A stretch of 57,581 nt of DNA from Pantoea stewartii subsp. stewartii (GTDB lineage: Bacteria > Pseudomonadota > Gammaproteobacteria > Enterobacterales > Enterobacteriaceae). Position numbers and translations under genes: made by a program. Where the stretch lies: the NCBI RefSeq assembly GCF_008801695.1, contig NZ_VZPF01000026.1:1-57581 (forward strand), given 5' to 3'. Every line of letters starts with the position of its first letter. Position 1 is the stretch's first letter. Positions 1 to 9,175 of the stretch are shown here, piece after piece. The notes under the pieces were generated by a model. The model worked only from the letters and a program-made list of their open reading frames with translations. It made no database searches and was not told where the DNA came from.

Positions 1-44
1 AGAGCATCCTGAAAAAAATTCTGACATACTTTACGGGCAGGCAT
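1..44 (-). CDS. possible 5' end of a leftward gene cut by the window edge
   Basis: An ATG at 44 on the minus strand opens a frame that reads MPARKVCQNFFQDA and runs off the window without a stop. It would be divergent from tonB, where K-12 carries yciI, but the residues do not resemble the YciI start that I know. The upstream Shine-Dalgarno is weak. Fifteen codons are too few to identify the product, so this is only a candidate. Confidence 0.2.
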   Translation of the reverse strand, partial: MPARKVCQNFFQDA

Positions 45-162
45 AGCGGTGATCCCATTGAATTTGTGGAAGAATCAGTAGATCACATCTTGCTATGTCT
101 GTCTCATTTTTGTGGGGATTCGTCAGGGCTAAAGGGGCTTTTTTCGCCCGGCACTAAGGTGA

Positions 163-196
163 TTATTGAAACTGATTGCTATTTGCATTTAAAATC
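163..196 (+). promoter_or_regulatory. tonB promoter with overlapping Fur-like box
   Basis: TTGAAA at 166-171 and TAAAAT at 190-195 are separated by 18 bp and precede tonB. The stretch between them, TGATTGCTATTTGCATTT, is an imperfect inverted array resembling the Fur-binding region of the E. coli tonB promoter. Iron repression is inferred from that resemblance and from the gene's known regulation. Confidence 0.55.
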
Positions 197-224
197 AGGG
201 CTTCATTTGATAACTGCGATTGTT

Positions 225-1007
225 ATGACCACGCTGACTATGCCTTTACCGAAACGCACGCCTGTCGCCATGATGTTGTCCGTTGTGCTCCATGGTGCAG
301 TCATCGCCGGTATTCTCTATGCGTCTTTTCATCAAACCCGAGAACTGCCCAAAGCATCCCAGCCAATCAGTGTGACAATGGTCGCGCCCGAGGTTCAGCC
401 TGAACCCGCAATCACACAACCGACACCGCAACCGGACCCCCAGCCAGCCCCTGAGCCTGTGGCCGAGCCGAAACCCACTCCGGAACCGCCTAAAGCTGAG
501 CCAGTGCCGATTCCCAAACCGGAACCCAAACCGGAACCCAAACCGGAACCCAAACCTGAGCCAAAACCCAGACCGCGGCACCAGCCCAAACATACACAGC
601 CAAAACGCGAAGTAAAACCGCGTGAGGAAGCGAAGCCCCAGGCCAACCCCTTAAAGCAGGATGCGCCTGCAACACAGACTAAGCCTGCGACAGCGCCGAA
701 AGCCACACCGTCAGCGACACCTGCGCAGACGGCCTCAACCGGCCCAAAAGCGCTGAATATCAGCAAGCCAGCCTATCCGCCACGCGCGGCGGCCCTGCGA
801 GTAGAAGGCCGTGTCAGAGTGAAATTTGATGTGGACAGTGACGGACGGGTCGACAACATTGATATTCTGTCTGCGGAACCGCGCAACATGTTTGAGCGCA
901 GCGTCAAACAGGCCATGCGTTCGTGGCGCTATCAGAGCGGTAAGCCCGGTACCGGTCTGACGATGAATATTGTGTTTAAAATTAACGGCGGGGCCAGCCT
1001 TGAATAA
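225..1007 (+). CDS. tonB: TonB energy-transducing protein
   Basis: TonB couples the ExbB-ExbD proton-motive complex in the inner membrane to TonB-dependent outer-membrane receptors for siderophores and vitamin B12. The protein (about 260 aa) has a short cytoplasmic start and an N-terminal membrane anchor containing the conserved S-x3-H segment (SVVLHGAV). A long Pro-rich periplasmic spacer of PE/PK repeats follows, then a C-terminal domain with the YPxRA motif and KFDVDxDGRVDN. The frame stays open upstream to 66, but similarity to E. coli TonB begins near 225-240, so I start at ATG 225; ATG 240 is the alternative. It converges on yciA and is preceded by a Fur-type promoter. Function is secure; the start is less so. 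Confidence 0.93.
   Translation: MTTLTMPLPKRTPVAMMLSVVLHGAVIAGILYASFHQTRELPKASQPISVTMVAPEVQPEPAITQPTPQPDPQPAPEPVAEPKPTPEPPKAEPVPIPKPEPKPEPKPEPKPEPKPRPRHQPKHTQPKREVKPREEAKPQANPLKQDAPATQTKPATAPKATPSATPAQTASTGPKALNISKPAYPPRAAALRVEGRVRVKFDVDSDGRVDNIDILSAEPRNMFERSVKQAMRSWRYQSGKPGTGLTMNIVFKINGGASLE
513..572 (+). repeat. 12-bp tandem repeats in tonB spacer
   Basis: The unit CCCAAACCGGAA occurs three times without mismatch at 513-548 and then decays over one or two further units. It encodes the PKPE repeats of the rigid periplasmic spacer. Such repeats can change copy number by slippage while keeping the frame. Confidence 0.8.
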
Positions 1008-1050
1008 GGCTTGTGAGGCGTTTCAGCAATGTGAAGTCGGCTAAGCGGGC

Positions 1051-1104
1051 CCGGACCCACCCGGGTCCGGTTCAGATTCAGCCTGTCTGCGATGTCAGGC
1101 TGAA
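1051..1104. terminator. tandem hairpins between convergent tonB and yciA
   Basis: An 8-bp stem with a 4-base loop (CCGGACCC...GGGTCCGG, 1051-1070) is followed by a 9-bp stem (TTCAGCCTG...CAGGCTGAA, 1077-1104). Neither has a long T-tract. Their position between two converging genes suggests transcription termination or 3'-end protection for both. Confidence 0.5.
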
Positions 1105-1110
1105 CCGCAC

Positions 1111-1533
1111 TCAGGCAGGGGCTGACTGATTATCCCGTCCCGCAGGCAGCTGACGGGGATGGCCTTCATTGTCCACCGCAACATAAATAAAGACCGCTTC
1201 GGTTGCGCAATAGGTCTGACCAATAGGCTCAGACGACACTTTCTTAATCCATACCTGCACATTGATCGTCATTGAGCTGTTGCCCGTGCGAATGCACTTT
1301 GCGTAGCAACTGACAACATCGCCGACCGCGACGGGTTTTAAAAAGGTCATACCATCCACTCTGACGGTGACGACACGGCCCTCGGCGATTTCTTTTGCCA
1401 GAATGGCACCGCCCATATCCATTTGCGACATCAACCAGCCACCGAAGATGTCGCCGTTTGCGTTAGTATCCGCAGGCATCGCGAGCGTCCGCATGACCAT
1501 TTCGCCCTGGGGCAATTTATGTTTTTCGTCCAT
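1111..1533 (-). CDS. yciA: YciA acyl-CoA thioesterase
   Basis: YciA is a cytosolic hotdog-fold thioesterase that hydrolyses a broad range of acyl-CoAs and forms a hexamer. The 140-residue product keeps the family signature PADTNANGDIFGGWLMSQMD near residues 20-39, which includes the catalytic Asp and the helix capping the active site. The middle and C-terminal parts align with E. coli YciA (132 aa), and there is a short extra C-terminal tail. It lies downstream of yciB and yciC in the same orientation, as in E. coli, with a 56-bp gap holding a hairpin. ATG 1533 is preceded by a weak Shine-Dalgarno; homology supports the start within a few residues. Confidence 0.93.
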   Translation of the reverse strand: MDEKHKLPQGEMVMRTLAMPADTNANGDIFGGWLMSQMDMGGAILAKEIAEGRVVTVRVDGMTFLKPVAVGDVVSCYAKCIRTGNSSMTINVQVWIKKVSSEPIGQTYCATEAVFIYVAVDNEGHPRQLPAGRDNQSAPA

Positions 1534-1561
1534 TGCGTTGTTTTCTTATGTAATGAATGAA

Positions 1562-1584
1562 AGGCTGCCCGCACAGACGGGCAG
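1562..1584. other. hairpin in the yciB-yciA gap
   Basis: CTGCCCG and CGGGCAG form a perfect 7-bp stem over a 6-base loop between the yciB stop and yciA start. No T-tract follows on the minus strand, so it may be an mRNA-processing or attenuating structure rather than a terminator. Confidence 0.35.
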
Positions 1585-1589
1585 CAGGT

Positions 1590-2129
1590 TTATTTTTGCT
1601 GTTGTTGCGGCATTTTACGCCAGATATAGAGCCCACTCAGTAAGGTAAAGAGTAGCGTCAGGCCGGTCAGCCCAAACACTTTAAAGTTAACCCAGACTGA
1701 CTGAGGTAACCAAAATGCCACATAGATATTCGCCAGACCACACAATAAAAAGAAGAGGGCCCAGGCAATATTCAGATTGCGCCATACAGTGTTGGGTAAC
1801 TCCAGCTCTTTTCCCAACATGGTCTGAATTAACGGCTGTTTCATAAACCACTGGCTGAACAGTAACGCCAGCGCAAACAGGCTGTAGATCACCGTGACTT
1901 TCCATTTAATAAATTCATCATTATGGAAAACCAGGGTGAGCGTGCCAAACACCGCCACCAGCACAAACGTAAAAATGGTCATTTTTTCAAGCTTGCGATA
2001 GAGCACCCAGCTTGCCACCAGCGCCAGGCCGGTCGCGACAACCAGGGCTCCTGAGGCGACGAAGATGTCGTACAACTTATAAAAAATAAAGAAAACCACA
2101 AGGGGAAGAAAGTCGAGTAACTGCTTCAT
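1590..2129 (-). CDS. yciB: YciB inner-membrane septation protein A
   Basis: YciB (IspZ) is a polytopic inner-membrane protein linked to cell elongation, division and envelope maintenance. The product of about 179 aa matches the usual family length and begins [14 protein letters not shown]. It has five hydrophobic segments and the conserved [14 protein letters not shown] and [12 protein letters not shown] blocks. The open frame extends upstream to 2339 but that part overlaps yciC in another frame. ATG 2129, with GGAA just upstream, gives the family N-terminus. It is co-oriented with yciC (56 bp upstream) and yciA. Confidence 0.95.
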   Translation of the reverse strand: MKQLLDFLPLVVFFIFYKLYDIFVASGALVVATGLALVASWVLYRKLEKMTIFTFVLVAVFGTLTLVFHNDEFIKWKVTVIYSLFALALLFSQWFMKQPLIQTMLGKELELPNTVWRNLNIAWALFFLLCGLANIYVAFWLPQSVWVNFKVFGLTGLTLLFTLLSGLYIWRKMPQQQQK

Positions 2130-2185
2130 AGTCATTCCAGTTAAGGCGGTATTCCCGGCCAGTGCGCCCGAAGGCGCACGGACAA

Positions 2186-2920
2186 TCAACGTAACAGCAT
2201 ATAAAGCCGGTACAGGTAAATTACTAACAGGGTTGAAATCAGATTCCCGATAGCGGTGAAAATCACCGTCGACACGTTCATCGGCAGCACTACTAACGAG
2301 GTAAAGAAAAACATCACTGCCAGTTTTGCCAGCAGCCACAGAATAATGGCTGGCGCAATCAGTCTGACGTTTTTCCAGGCCATGCGCATGCTGGCGCGCA
2401 TGGCGGCGATAACGCCCAGTTTTTCATTTGCCAGAATGATTGGCGACAACGAGAGCACGATGGTAAGCAGCACGCCAGGCACCACCAGAACCATAAAACC
2501 CAGTTGGGCGACCAGGGTGATCAAAAAGGTCAGCAGCAGCAGTTTCGGTAATAAAGGCGCGGATGTACCAATGGCACGCAGCGCGCTCACGCGCTGGCCA
2601 GACGATACCAGCGGAATCAGGCACAGCATACCGCCCAACAGCAGCGTATTGCCGATAAGGCCTGCAAAAGTACCCGCAGCAGACGCACGCAGCAGAACCT
2701 GCTGCTGTTCGGGCGACATGCTCTGCACCATTTCAAACAGCGAGGCACTGCTTATATCGCCTTGCTGCAGGATCGCCATTTGATCGTCACCCGGTGTGAA
2801 CGCATGTAAAAGCATCACTGTGACAAACGCGGTCAACAGTGACATCAGCACCAGGGTAATCAGTTGATGACGAAAAAAATTTCCTGTGTCACGGTATAAC
2901 GAGCTTGCCGTGATAGACAT
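2186..2920 (-). CDS. yciC: YciC/UPF0259 inner-membrane protein
   Basis: A predicted six-segment membrane protein of the UPF0259 family, close in length (244 aa) to E. coli YciC (247 aa). In E. coli it has been tied to envelope stability and to interplay with YciB. The N-terminus [16 protein letters not shown] and the central SPEQQQ and [17 protein letters not shown] blocks are recognisable. ATG 2920 has AAGGAG six bases upstream; an in-frame GTG two codons earlier is unlikely to be used. First gene of a leftward yciC-yciB-yciA cluster. Molecular activity is not established. Confidence 0.92.
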   Translation of the reverse strand: MSITASSLYRDTGNFFRHQLITLVLMSLLTAFVTVMLLHAFTPGDDQMAILQQGDISSASLFEMVQSMSPEQQQVLLRASAAGTFAGLIGNTLLLGGMLCLIPLVSSGQRVSALRAIGTSAPLLPKLLLLTFLITLVAQLGFMVLVVPGVLLTIVLSLSPIILANEKLGVIAAMRASMRMAWKNVRLIAPAIILWLLAKLAVMFFFTSLVVLPMNVSTVIFTAIGNLISTLLVIYLYRLYMLLR

Positions 2921-2947
2921 GTACACTCCTTGAAAGAACCGGGTTAA

Positions 2948-3364
2948 TTAACCCGTCGATTGTACATGTTCTGGCGGCTCGCTGGCACCCGCAACCGGAT
3001 AACTTTCTGTCATAACAGGTAAAGATGAGTGAAACAGTGCGGGAAGGCCATAGCGTGCCCGGGCCCGATCGCAACCTTCATTCCCGATCCCGTTTTCGCC
3101 GGACATAGCAAACTCCCGGCAGGGCGAGGGGCGGTTCTCATAAATACTGCACGACACGCAGTGGCCGATTTCCCCTTCAAGCGCAATACAGCGCGGCGAA
3201 CGATCGTTCGTCCCACGCATATTTCGCATCATCAGACTTAAAGGTTCCGTTAATTCTGTGGGAACGGGGCCGCCCGCATCGTCGGCTTCAGCCCAGTAAA
3301 ACGAGACGCGGAAGTGGGCACAACAGGCACCACAGCTAATACAGGGGTTTGTAGTTTCACTCAT
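2948..3364 (-). CDS. YkgJ-type cysteine-cluster protein
   Basis: A small soluble protein (138 aa) with the CxxCGACC motif near its N-terminus ([14 protein letters not shown]) and a second set of cysteines in [17 protein letters not shown]. This is the arrangement of the YkgJ/UPF0153 family, proposed to bind zinc or an iron-sulfur cluster. It has no signal peptide or membrane segment. ATG 3364 is chosen over the earlier in-frame ATG because the family starts just before the first CxxC. It lies between yciC and ompW, divergent from ompW, where K-12 has no such gene. Its substrate is unknown. Confidence 0.8.
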   Translation of the reverse strand: MSETTNPCISCGACCAHFRVSFYWAEADDAGGPVPTELTEPLSLMMRNMRGTNDRSPRCIALEGEIGHCVSCSIYENRPSPCREFAMSGENGIGNEGCDRARARYGLPALFHSSLPVMTESYPVAGASEPPEHVQSTG

Positions 3365-3479
3365 TTGATCGCCCGCCACCTCTAAGGCATCGAACCAAAA
3401 TCACAGGGGGAGATGAGCAAAGTAATGCCGCTCCATTTTTTCGGCAAGCACTATTTGTGTCCGGGATACGGGCATAAAA

Positions 3480-3493
3480 TTGATCTGAGTCAA
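3480..3493 (+). promoter_or_regulatory. FNR-like site upstream of ompW
   Basis: TTGATCTGAGTCAA matches the FNR consensus TTGATNNNNATCAA at all but one position and lies 124 bp upstream of the ompW start. E. coli ompW is known to respond to FNR, so anaerobic control here is plausible. Confidence 0.6.
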
Positions 3494-3616
3494 TCCATTG
3501 TTTTTTAAATCATTTTTCCGTCTTGATTTAGATGCATTTATAAAAAAATCGCGCTAAACCTGTGCGCACAAAAAAATGATTCAGTGCAGGCACCTTACTT
3601 TCTCACAGGAGTGACT

Positions 3617-4249
3617 ATGAAACTGGCTAAATGCACCATGCTGCTGGCGCTTGCGTTACCTCAACTGGCACTGGCCCACCAGGCTGGTGATTTTTTTATT
3701 CGCGCAGGTAGCGCCACCGTTCGACCTAACGAAGGCTCGGATAACGTACTGGGTATGGGCGGATTCAGTGCCAGTAATGATACCCAACTGGGTTTAACGT
3801 TCACCTATATGGCGACAGACAATATTGGCGTCGAGCTACTGGCCGCCACACCGTTCCGCCATAAAGTTGGCCTTGGCCCAACGGGCACGCTGGCGACGGT
3901 CCGGCAATTGCCGCCAACGCTGATGGCACAGTACTACTTCTTTGACAGCCAAAGCAAAGCGCGACCCTATGTCGGCGTCGGCATTAACTACACGACGTTT
4001 TACGATGCAAAGTTTAATCAGACCGGTCGTGATGCGGGATTAAGTGATCTCAGTGTGAAAGACTCGTGGGGCATTGCCGGTCAGGTAGGGCTGGATTATC
4101 AGATTAACCGTGACTGGCTGCTGAATGCATCATTGTGGTACATGGATATTGATACGAACGTGAAATTTAAATCGGGCGATCAGCAGCAAAATATTCATAT
4201 GCGTATTGACCCCTGGGTATTCTTCTTTGGCGCAGGTTATCGCTTCTGA
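3617..4249 (+). CDS. ompW: OmpW outer-membrane beta-barrel protein
   Basis: OmpW is an eight-stranded outer-membrane barrel with a narrow hydrophobic channel, associated with osmotic, oxygen and oxidative stress and used as a colicin S4 receptor in E. coli. The 210-aa product has a signal peptide ending at ALA-H (about residue 21). It also has the family blocks FIRAGSATVRPNEG, QLGLTFTYMATDNIGVELLAATPFRHK, YMDIDT and the C-terminal aromatic DPWVFFFGAGYRF needed for barrel assembly. ATG 3617 follows ACAGGAGTGACT. Monocistronic, with an FNR-like site upstream and a bidirectional terminator downstream. Confidence 0.96.
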   Translation: MKLAKCTMLLALALPQLALAHQAGDFFIRAGSATVRPNEGSDNVLGMGGFSASNDTQLGLTFTYMATDNIGVELLAATPFRHKVGLGPTGTLATVRQLPPTLMAQYYFFDSQSKARPYVGVGINYTTFYDAKFNQTGRDAGLSDLSVKDSWGIAGQVGLDYQINRDWLLNASLWYMDIDTNVKFKSGDQQQNIHMRIDPWVFFFGAGYRF

Positions 4250-4283
4250 AGAAAAAAGGGCCACGCAATGCGTGGCCCTTTTG
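4248..4283. terminator. bidirectional terminator between ompW and the BON lipoprotein gene
   Basis: AAAAAAGGGCCACGC and GCGTGGCCCTTTT form a stem of about 11 bp over a short AAT loop, with A- and T-tracts on both sides. It can terminate the convergent genes from either direction. Confidence 0.85.
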
Positions 4284-4297
4284 GGTTTAAAACGGCG

Positions 4298-4612
4298 TTA
4301 TTTAATTTGCATGTTATTTACGACTGATCTTACCCCAGCAACGCTTCGGGTCACCTGAACGGCACGGTTAGCCATTTGTGGTGAGCTGACAAAGCCGCTG
4401 AGCTGCACTTTACCTTTAAAGGTTTCAACGTTGATTTCGGTTGATTTCAGCGACTCATCTTTTAACAATTCGGCTTTCACTTTGGTGGTAATCACGGTGT
4501 CATCAATGTAACCGCCGGTGCCTTCTTTCGTTGGCGTTGGCGCACAGGCGCTGAGTGTTAATGCAACAACAGCCGCGACCATGGCACTTGCCAGCACTTT
4601 AAACCATTTCAT
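4298..4612 (-). CDS. BON-domain lipoprotein
   Basis: A 104-aa secreted lipoprotein. The N-terminus is basic and hydrophobic and ends in the lipobox LSAC (Cys near residue 23). The mature part is a single BON domain with DDTVITTKVKAELL, INVETFKGKVQLSGFV and RSVAGVRSVVNNM, as in OsmY/YgaU-type stress proteins that bind lipid surfaces. Serine or alanine follows Cys rather than Asp, so outer-membrane sorting is likely. ATG 4612 has GAGAGAAGC upstream; the earlier in-frame ATG would spoil the signal peptide. It sits between ompW and trpA where K-12 carries yciEFG. The role is inferred from the domain. Confidence 0.85.
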   Translation of the reverse strand: MKWFKVLASAMVAAVVALTLSACAPTPTKEGTGGYIDDTVITTKVKAELLKDESLKSTEINVETFKGKVQLSGFVSSPQMANRAVQVTRSVAGVRSVVNNMQIK

Positions 4613-4724
4613 TGCTTCTCTCCCTGTCACAAATAGGATACGTCGTTACCATAACGGCGCCTGTTAATTGTGGTGCAGAAAATCCGAAATGGGCAAACGG
4701 ACAGCGAAAAAAAACAGCGAAATC

Positions 4725-4748
4725 ATGCCTTACCGGGCGGTAAGGCAT
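4725..4748. terminator. hairpin downstream of trpA
   Basis: ATGCCTTACC and GGTAAGGCAT form a perfect 10-bp stem over a 4-base loop 14 bp past the trpA stop. There is no clear T-tract, which suits the rho-assisted end known for the E. coli trp operon. Confidence 0.55.
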
Positions 4749-4761
4749 AAGGTGAAGGCTG

Positions 4762-5565
4762 TTAGCGGGTGGCGGCTTTCATGCGGGAGACAAATTCTTT
4801 TAATTCAGTCAGCATCACTTTGGGCTGCGCTAAATTTTTCTCGATAATTTTTACCACGGCAGAACCAGAAATAGCCCCCGCCACGCCGGCATCAATGACT
4901 TCTTTTACCTGAGAGGGCTCGGATATACCAAAGCCCTGGAGAGAAGGCGGTGCATGGTACTCACGCATTTTATCGATCAAATGCTTCAAAGGCAGATTAG
5001 CACGATTTTCAGCACCGGTGATGCCAGCACGTGAAAGCACGTAGATATATCCACGACCATGTGAAGAAATTTGTCTCAGAAGTTCATCGTCTGCATTTGG
5101 CGGACAGAAGAAAATAGGAGCAATATTATGACGCATAGCAGCCTGTCGAAAGGGAGCAGACTCTTCCACAGGGACATCGCCAATTAATACAGAGTCAACG
5201 CCCGCTTGTTCACAGCGTTGATAAAATGCGTCGATACCATTATTAAAGACCAGATTTGCATACATCAGCAAGCCAATCGGCAGGTCAGGATATTTTTGGC
5301 GAACGCTCGCAATTATCTCAAAGCATTGTGTAGTGGTGGTGCCAGCGGCAAAAGCACGAAGGCCCGCTCCCTGAATTGTCGGTCCGTCAGCAAGAGGGTC
5401 CGAGAAGGGGATACCGAGTTCAAGTGCATCGGCGCCACCTTCAACAAGGGCATCAATAATACGTAGCGATAGCTCAGGAGAAGGATCACCCAGCGTTATG
5501 TAAGGGACAAACACACCTTCTTTCTTCGCCGCCAGACGCGTAAACAGTCGATCATAACGTTCCAT
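4762..5565 (-). CDS. trpA: tryptophan synthase alpha chain
   Basis: TrpA cleaves indole-3-glycerol phosphate to indole and glyceraldehyde 3-phosphate and passes indole to TrpB through the alpha2-beta2 tunnel. The 267-aa TIM barrel matches the family length. The catalytic Glu49 (ALELGIPF) and Asp60 (DPLADGPT) are present, as are the phosphate-binding GxGISE loop and [10 protein letters not shown]. Its ATG at 5565 shares one base with the trpB stop (TGATG), the classical translational coupling. The frame extends one codon further to a TTG, which is not needed. Last gene of the trp operon. Confidence 0.97.
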   Translation of the reverse strand: MERYDRLFTRLAAKKEGVFVPYITLGDPSPELSLRIIDALVEGGADALELGIPFSDPLADGPTIQGAGLRAFAAGTTTTQCFEIIASVRQKYPDLPIGLLMYANLVFNNGIDAFYQRCEQAGVDSVLIGDVPVEESAPFRQAAMRHNIAPIFFCPPNADDELLRQISSHGRGYIYVLSRAGITGAENRANLPLKHLIDKMREYHAPPSLQGFGISEPSQVKEVIDAGVAGAISGSAVVKIIEKNLAQPKVMLTELKEFVSRMKAATR

Positions 5566-6755
5566 CAAATTTCTCCCTGCGCAGTCAGAATATCGTGAAC
5601 GGTGAAGATATCTTTATCACCCCGACCAGAAAGGTTCACCACAATCAGCTGCTCTTTCTCCGGCTCCGCCTTCGCCATTTTTAACGCATGGGCCAGCGCA
5701 TGGGCGGATTCAAGCGCAGGGATAATGCCTTCCGCACGACACAGCGTTTTAAAGGCTGCCAGCGCTTCATTGTCGGTGACGGAAACATAGTCCGCGCGGC
5801 CGATGCTGTTCAGATGGGCGTGCTGAGGGCCGACTGACGGGAAATCGAGGCCGGCAGAAATCGAGTAGGACTCTTCGATTTGCCCTTCGCTGGTCTGCAT
5901 CATCGGGGCTTTCATCCCAAAGTAGATGCCGACCCGGCCGTGTTTCAGCGGTGCGCCGTGCTCACCGGTTTCGATACCGTGGCCCGCTGGCTCAACGCCA
6001 ATCAGTTTGACGCTCTCTTCCTCGATGAAACCGGCAAACATGCCAATCGCATTGGAGCCGCCGCCGACGCAGGCGATGACGGCGTCGGGCAGACGTCCTT
6101 CTTTTTCCAGAATCTGTTTTTTCGTCTCTTCACCGATCATGCGCTGGAACTCACGCACGATGGTCGGGAAGGGATGCGGGCCGGCCGCGGTGCCCAGCAT
6201 ATAGTGGGCGGTTTCATAGCTGCCCGACCAGTCACGCAGCGCCTCGTTACAGGCATCTTTCAGGGTGGCGGAACCGCTGTGAACCGGAATCACTTCGGCA
6301 CCCATCAGGCGCATCCGAAAGACGTTAGGTGACTGACGCTCAACATCCTTGGCGCCCATGTAGATGCGGCATTTCATGCCCAGCAGCGCACAGGCCAGGG
6401 CTGAAGCCACACCATGCTGACCGGCTCCGGTTTCCGCAATAATCTCGTTTTTGCCCATCCGTTTAGCCAGCAACGCCTGTCCCAGTACCTGGTTCGTTTT
6501 GTGCGCGCCGCCGTGCAGCAGATCTTCACGTTTCAGGTAAAGGCGGGTTTGAGTGCCTTTGGTCAGGTTACCGCACAGGGTTAAGGCTGTCGGGCGGCCG
6601 GCATAGTTTTTCAACAGGTCGGTAAATTCAGCCTGAAACTCAGGGTCTTTTTGGGCGCTGACAAAGGCTTCTTCAAGCTGCTTCAGCGCAGGCATCAGAA
6701 TTTGTGGCACGTACATGCCGCCAAACTCGCCGAAATAGGGATTAAGTAAAGTCAT
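5565..6755 (-). CDS. trpB: tryptophan synthase beta chain
   Basis: TrpB is the pyridoxal-phosphate subunit that condenses indole with serine to give tryptophan. The 396-aa product carries the PLP lysine in HGGAHKTNQ (Lys86), the [10 protein letters not shown] loop, the phosphate-binding [10 protein letters not shown] and the C-terminal LSGRGDKD. Length and sequence match the enterobacterial enzyme. It lies 44 bp downstream of trpCF and overlaps trpA by one base. No anomalies were seen. Confidence 0.98.
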   Translation of the reverse strand: MTLLNPYFGEFGGMYVPQILMPALKQLEEAFVSAQKDPEFQAEFTDLLKNYAGRPTALTLCGNLTKGTQTRLYLKREDLLHGGAHKTNQVLGQALLAKRMGKNEIIAETGAGQHGVASALACALLGMKCRIYMGAKDVERQSPNVFRMRLMGAEVIPVHSGSATLKDACNEALRDWSGSYETAHYMLGTAAGPHPFPTIVREFQRMIGEETKKQILEKEGRLPDAVIACVGGGSNAIGMFAGFIEEESVKLIGVEPAGHGIETGEHGAPLKHGRVGIYFGMKAPMMQTSEGQIEESYSISAGLDFPSVGPQHAHLNSIGRADYVSVTDNEALAAFKTLCRAEGIIPALESAHALAHALKMAKAEPEKEQLIVVNLSGRGDKDIFTVHDILTAQGEI

Positions 6756-6799
6756 GGATCTATCCTTTTGTGTGCCCGCCTTCAGGCGGGCCAGTCCAG

Positions 6800-8161
6800 T
6801 CAGTAGGCGCGAAGCGTTCGGAACACCGCCGCAATTTTGCTGGCATCTTTGATGCCTGGCGCGCTTTCTACACCGGAATTAAAATCGAGTCCTGCACAAC
6901 CCAACTGTGCGGCTTCCACACAGTTATCCGCGCTCAGCCCACCGGCCAGCAGAACATTCTTCAGGTCCTGCCCGTGTAGCAGCGACCAGTCAAAGGTCTG
7001 GCCCGAACCGCCCTGACCATTATCGAAAACGTAACGGTCAATATGCGGCCAGTTACGTTCTGGCAACGCGTCGCTGATGCTGAGCGCTTTCCAGATTTGT
7101 ACCTGTTCAGGCAGTGCCTGATAAAGCGCAGCCACATAAGCGTGGTCTTCATCGCCATGCAACTGCACAGCAGACAGCTGCAATGATTCCACTTTAGTGA
7201 CAATGTCACTTATTGCCGCATTGCGGAACACACCGACATAGTTAAGCGGGGCACCGGCTATCACGGCACGTGCTTTCTCGGTATCCACCTGACGCGGCGA
7301 GCCCTCGGCAAAAATAATTCCGCCGTAAATAGCGCCGGCATCACAGGCCGCGCAGGCATCTTCAGGGCGCGTCAGTCCGCATACCTTGTTGCTGCCCAGG
7401 GTGACACGTCGCACCGCAGCATGAAGATCCTCTTCTTCCATCAATGCCGAACCAATCAGGAAGCCATTTGCAAAATGACTCAGTTCACGCACATCGCGGT
7501 AATTGTTGATGCCCGATTCGCTGATAACGGTCACACCTTGCCCTAGGCGCGGCGCAAGCTGACGCGTCCGGTTGAGATCAATCGACAGATCGCGCAGGTC
7601 GCGGTTATTAATGCCGACCACTTTGGCTTCCAGCGCAATAGCGCGTTCCAGCTCCTGCTCATTGCTGACTTCAGTCAAAACGCCCATCTGCAGGCTGTGT
7701 GCGATGGCGGAAAGCTGACGATACTGCTCATCATCCACGACCGACAGCATCAGCAGGATGGCGTCAGCCTGACAAAAACGCGCCAGATAAATTTGATAAG
7801 GGTCGATGATAAAGTCTTTACACAGCACCGGCTGCGTAATCGCAGCACTGACGACGGGCAAAAAGGCAAAGTCGCCCTGGAAATATTTTTCGTCGGTTAA
7901 TACCGAAACGGCAGAAGCATAATGGCGATACACCCCGGCGATCATTTCGGGATCGAAATCATCGCGGATCAGCCCTTTTGAAGGCGAAGCCTTTTTGCAT
8001 TCCAGAATAAAGGCAGTGCGGGTGCCCTGCAGTGCGTCATAAAAACTACGGCTGGAAGGAACAATGCGCGGCTGGAAGCTCTCCAGCGGTTGCTGCTGCT
8101 TACGCGCTTCAACCCAGACGGCTTTGTCTTTCACGATTTTATCTAACACTGTACCCTGCAT
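6800..8161 (-). CDS. trpC: bifunctional indole-3-glycerol phosphate synthase / phosphoribosylanthranilate isomerase
   Basis: This fused enzyme (453 aa, as in E. coli) carries out two consecutive steps of tryptophan synthesis. The N-terminal IGPS barrel (about 1-255) has [10 protein letters not shown] with the catalytic Lys, LTDEKYFQG and VGINNRDL. The C-terminal PRAI barrel (about 256-453) has [10 protein letters not shown] with the catalytic Cys, VQLHGDED and [13 protein letters not shown]. Only 2 bp separate it from trpD, so the operon is continuous. Note that trpC-trpF is fused here although trpG-trpD is not. Confidence 0.98.
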   Translation of the reverse strand: MQGTVLDKIVKDKAVWVEARKQQQPLESFQPRIVPSSRSFYDALQGTRTAFILECKKASPSKGLIRDDFDPEMIAGVYRHYASAVSVLTDEKYFQGDFAFLPVVSAAITQPVLCKDFIIDPYQIYLARFCQADAILLMLSVVDDEQYRQLSAIAHSLQMGVLTEVSNEQELERAIALEAKVVGINNRDLRDLSIDLNRTRQLAPRLGQGVTVISESGINNYRDVRELSHFANGFLIGSALMEEEDLHAAVRRVTLGSNKVCGLTRPEDACAACDAGAIYGGIIFAEGSPRQVDTEKARAVIAGAPLNYVGVFRNAAISDIVTKVESLQLSAVQLHGDEDHAYVAALYQALPEQVQIWKALSISDALPERNWPHIDRYVFDNGQGGSGQTFDWSLLHGQDLKNVLLAGGLSADNCVEAAQLGCAGLDFNSGVESAPGIKDASKIAAVFRTLRAY

Positions 8162-8163
8162 GA

Positions 8164-9162
8164 TTATCCTCTTGATGCCAGAGCCACCACGCGCTCATAA
8201 GCCTGACCGCTACGGATGGCGTTAAGCGCACGCTGTGCATTTTCACGGAGATCTTCATTACCAAACACTTTCAGGAGCATGGCCACATTCACGGCAACCG
8301 CCTCCTCATGGGCCTGCTCGCCATTACCCTGGAGTAAACGTGTCAGAATGTCACGGTTTTCTTCGGGCGTGCCGCCTGCCAGCGCGTCTTTAGGATGGAA
8401 TCCGAAACCAAAATCCTCCGGACTTAACTGATAGCGGGTGATTTCCCCTTCGCGCAGCTCGGCCACCTGTGTCACATCGTGCAGGGCAACCTCATCCATG
8501 CCGCCGCCATGTACCACGGCTGCACGCTGGTAGCCTAATACTTTCAGCGTCTGAGCAATCGGCAAGACCAGCTCAGGGCTGTACACGCCAATAACGGCTA
8601 ACGGTGGGCGCGCAGGGTTGATCAGTGGCCCCAGAACGTTAAACAACGTGCGGGTCTTCAACTGCTGACGCACCGGCATAGCATGGCGAAAGCCCGTGTG
8701 GTACTGCGGTGCGAACAGGAAGCAGACATTCAGATCGTCCAGTGCGCGCCGCGCCAGCTCAGCGGGCATATCCAGGTTAATCCCGAAAGCGGCCAGCAGG
8801 TCGGATGACCCCGATTTGCTGGATACGCTGCGATTGCCATGTTTTGCCACCTTCAGACCACAGGTAGCGGCGACAAAGGCACTGGCGGTTGAAATATTAA
8901 TGCTGTTACTGCCATCCCCGCCGGTGCCCACAATATCGGCGAACGCATAATCCGGACGCGGAAACGGTTTGGCATCTTCAAGTAAGGCACAGGCTGCCCC
9001 GGCGATTTCCTCCGGGTTCTCGCCCCGGACTTTCATCGCAACCAACGCCGCCGCCAGTTGGGTAGGTTCAAGCTGGCCGGTAATAATGGCGCTGAACAGC
9101 TGGTGGCTTTCTGCCTGCGTCAGACTATGCGACTGGTAAAGTTTTTCCAGAATCGGTTGCAT
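8164..9162 (-). CDS. trpD: anthranilate phosphoribosyltransferase (unfused)
   Basis: TrpD transfers the phosphoribosyl group of PRPP to anthranilate. The product of about 332 aa begins [16 protein letters not shown] at ATG 9162. It carries the PRPP-binding [14 protein letters not shown] loop, [17 protein letters not shown], and [17 protein letters not shown]. In E. coli and Salmonella this domain is fused behind the TrpG amidotransferase. Here TrpG ends with its own TAA at 9176-9178, and trpD restarts 13 bp later behind a GGGAGAACGCA Shine-Dalgarno. The frame of trpD is open to 9210 but that part overlaps trpG. The unfused state is typical of Serratia, Yersinia and Erwinia-like genera. Confidence 0.96.
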   Translation of the reverse strand: MQPILEKLYQSHSLTQAESHQLFSAIITGQLEPTQLAAALVAMKVRGENPEEIAGAACALLEDAKPFPRPDYAFADIVGTGGDGSNSINISTASAFVAATCGLKVAKHGNRSVSSKSGSSDLLAAFGINLDMPAELARRALDDLNVCFLFAPQYHTGFRHAMPVRQQLKTRTLFNVLGPLINPARPPLAVIGVYSPELVLPIAQTLKVLGYQRAAVVHGGGMDEVALHDVTQVAELREGEITRYQLSPEDFGFGFHPKDALAGGTPEENRDILTRLLQGNGEQAHEEAVAVNVAMLLKVFGNEDLRENAQRALNAIRSGQAYERVVALASRG

Positions 9163-9175
9163 TGCGTTCTCCCTG

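Noticed and set aside
246..593. Long minus-strand frames opposite tonB
   Set aside because: Repetitive Gly/Phe/Arg products are shadows of the Pro/Glu/Lys repeats of TonB.
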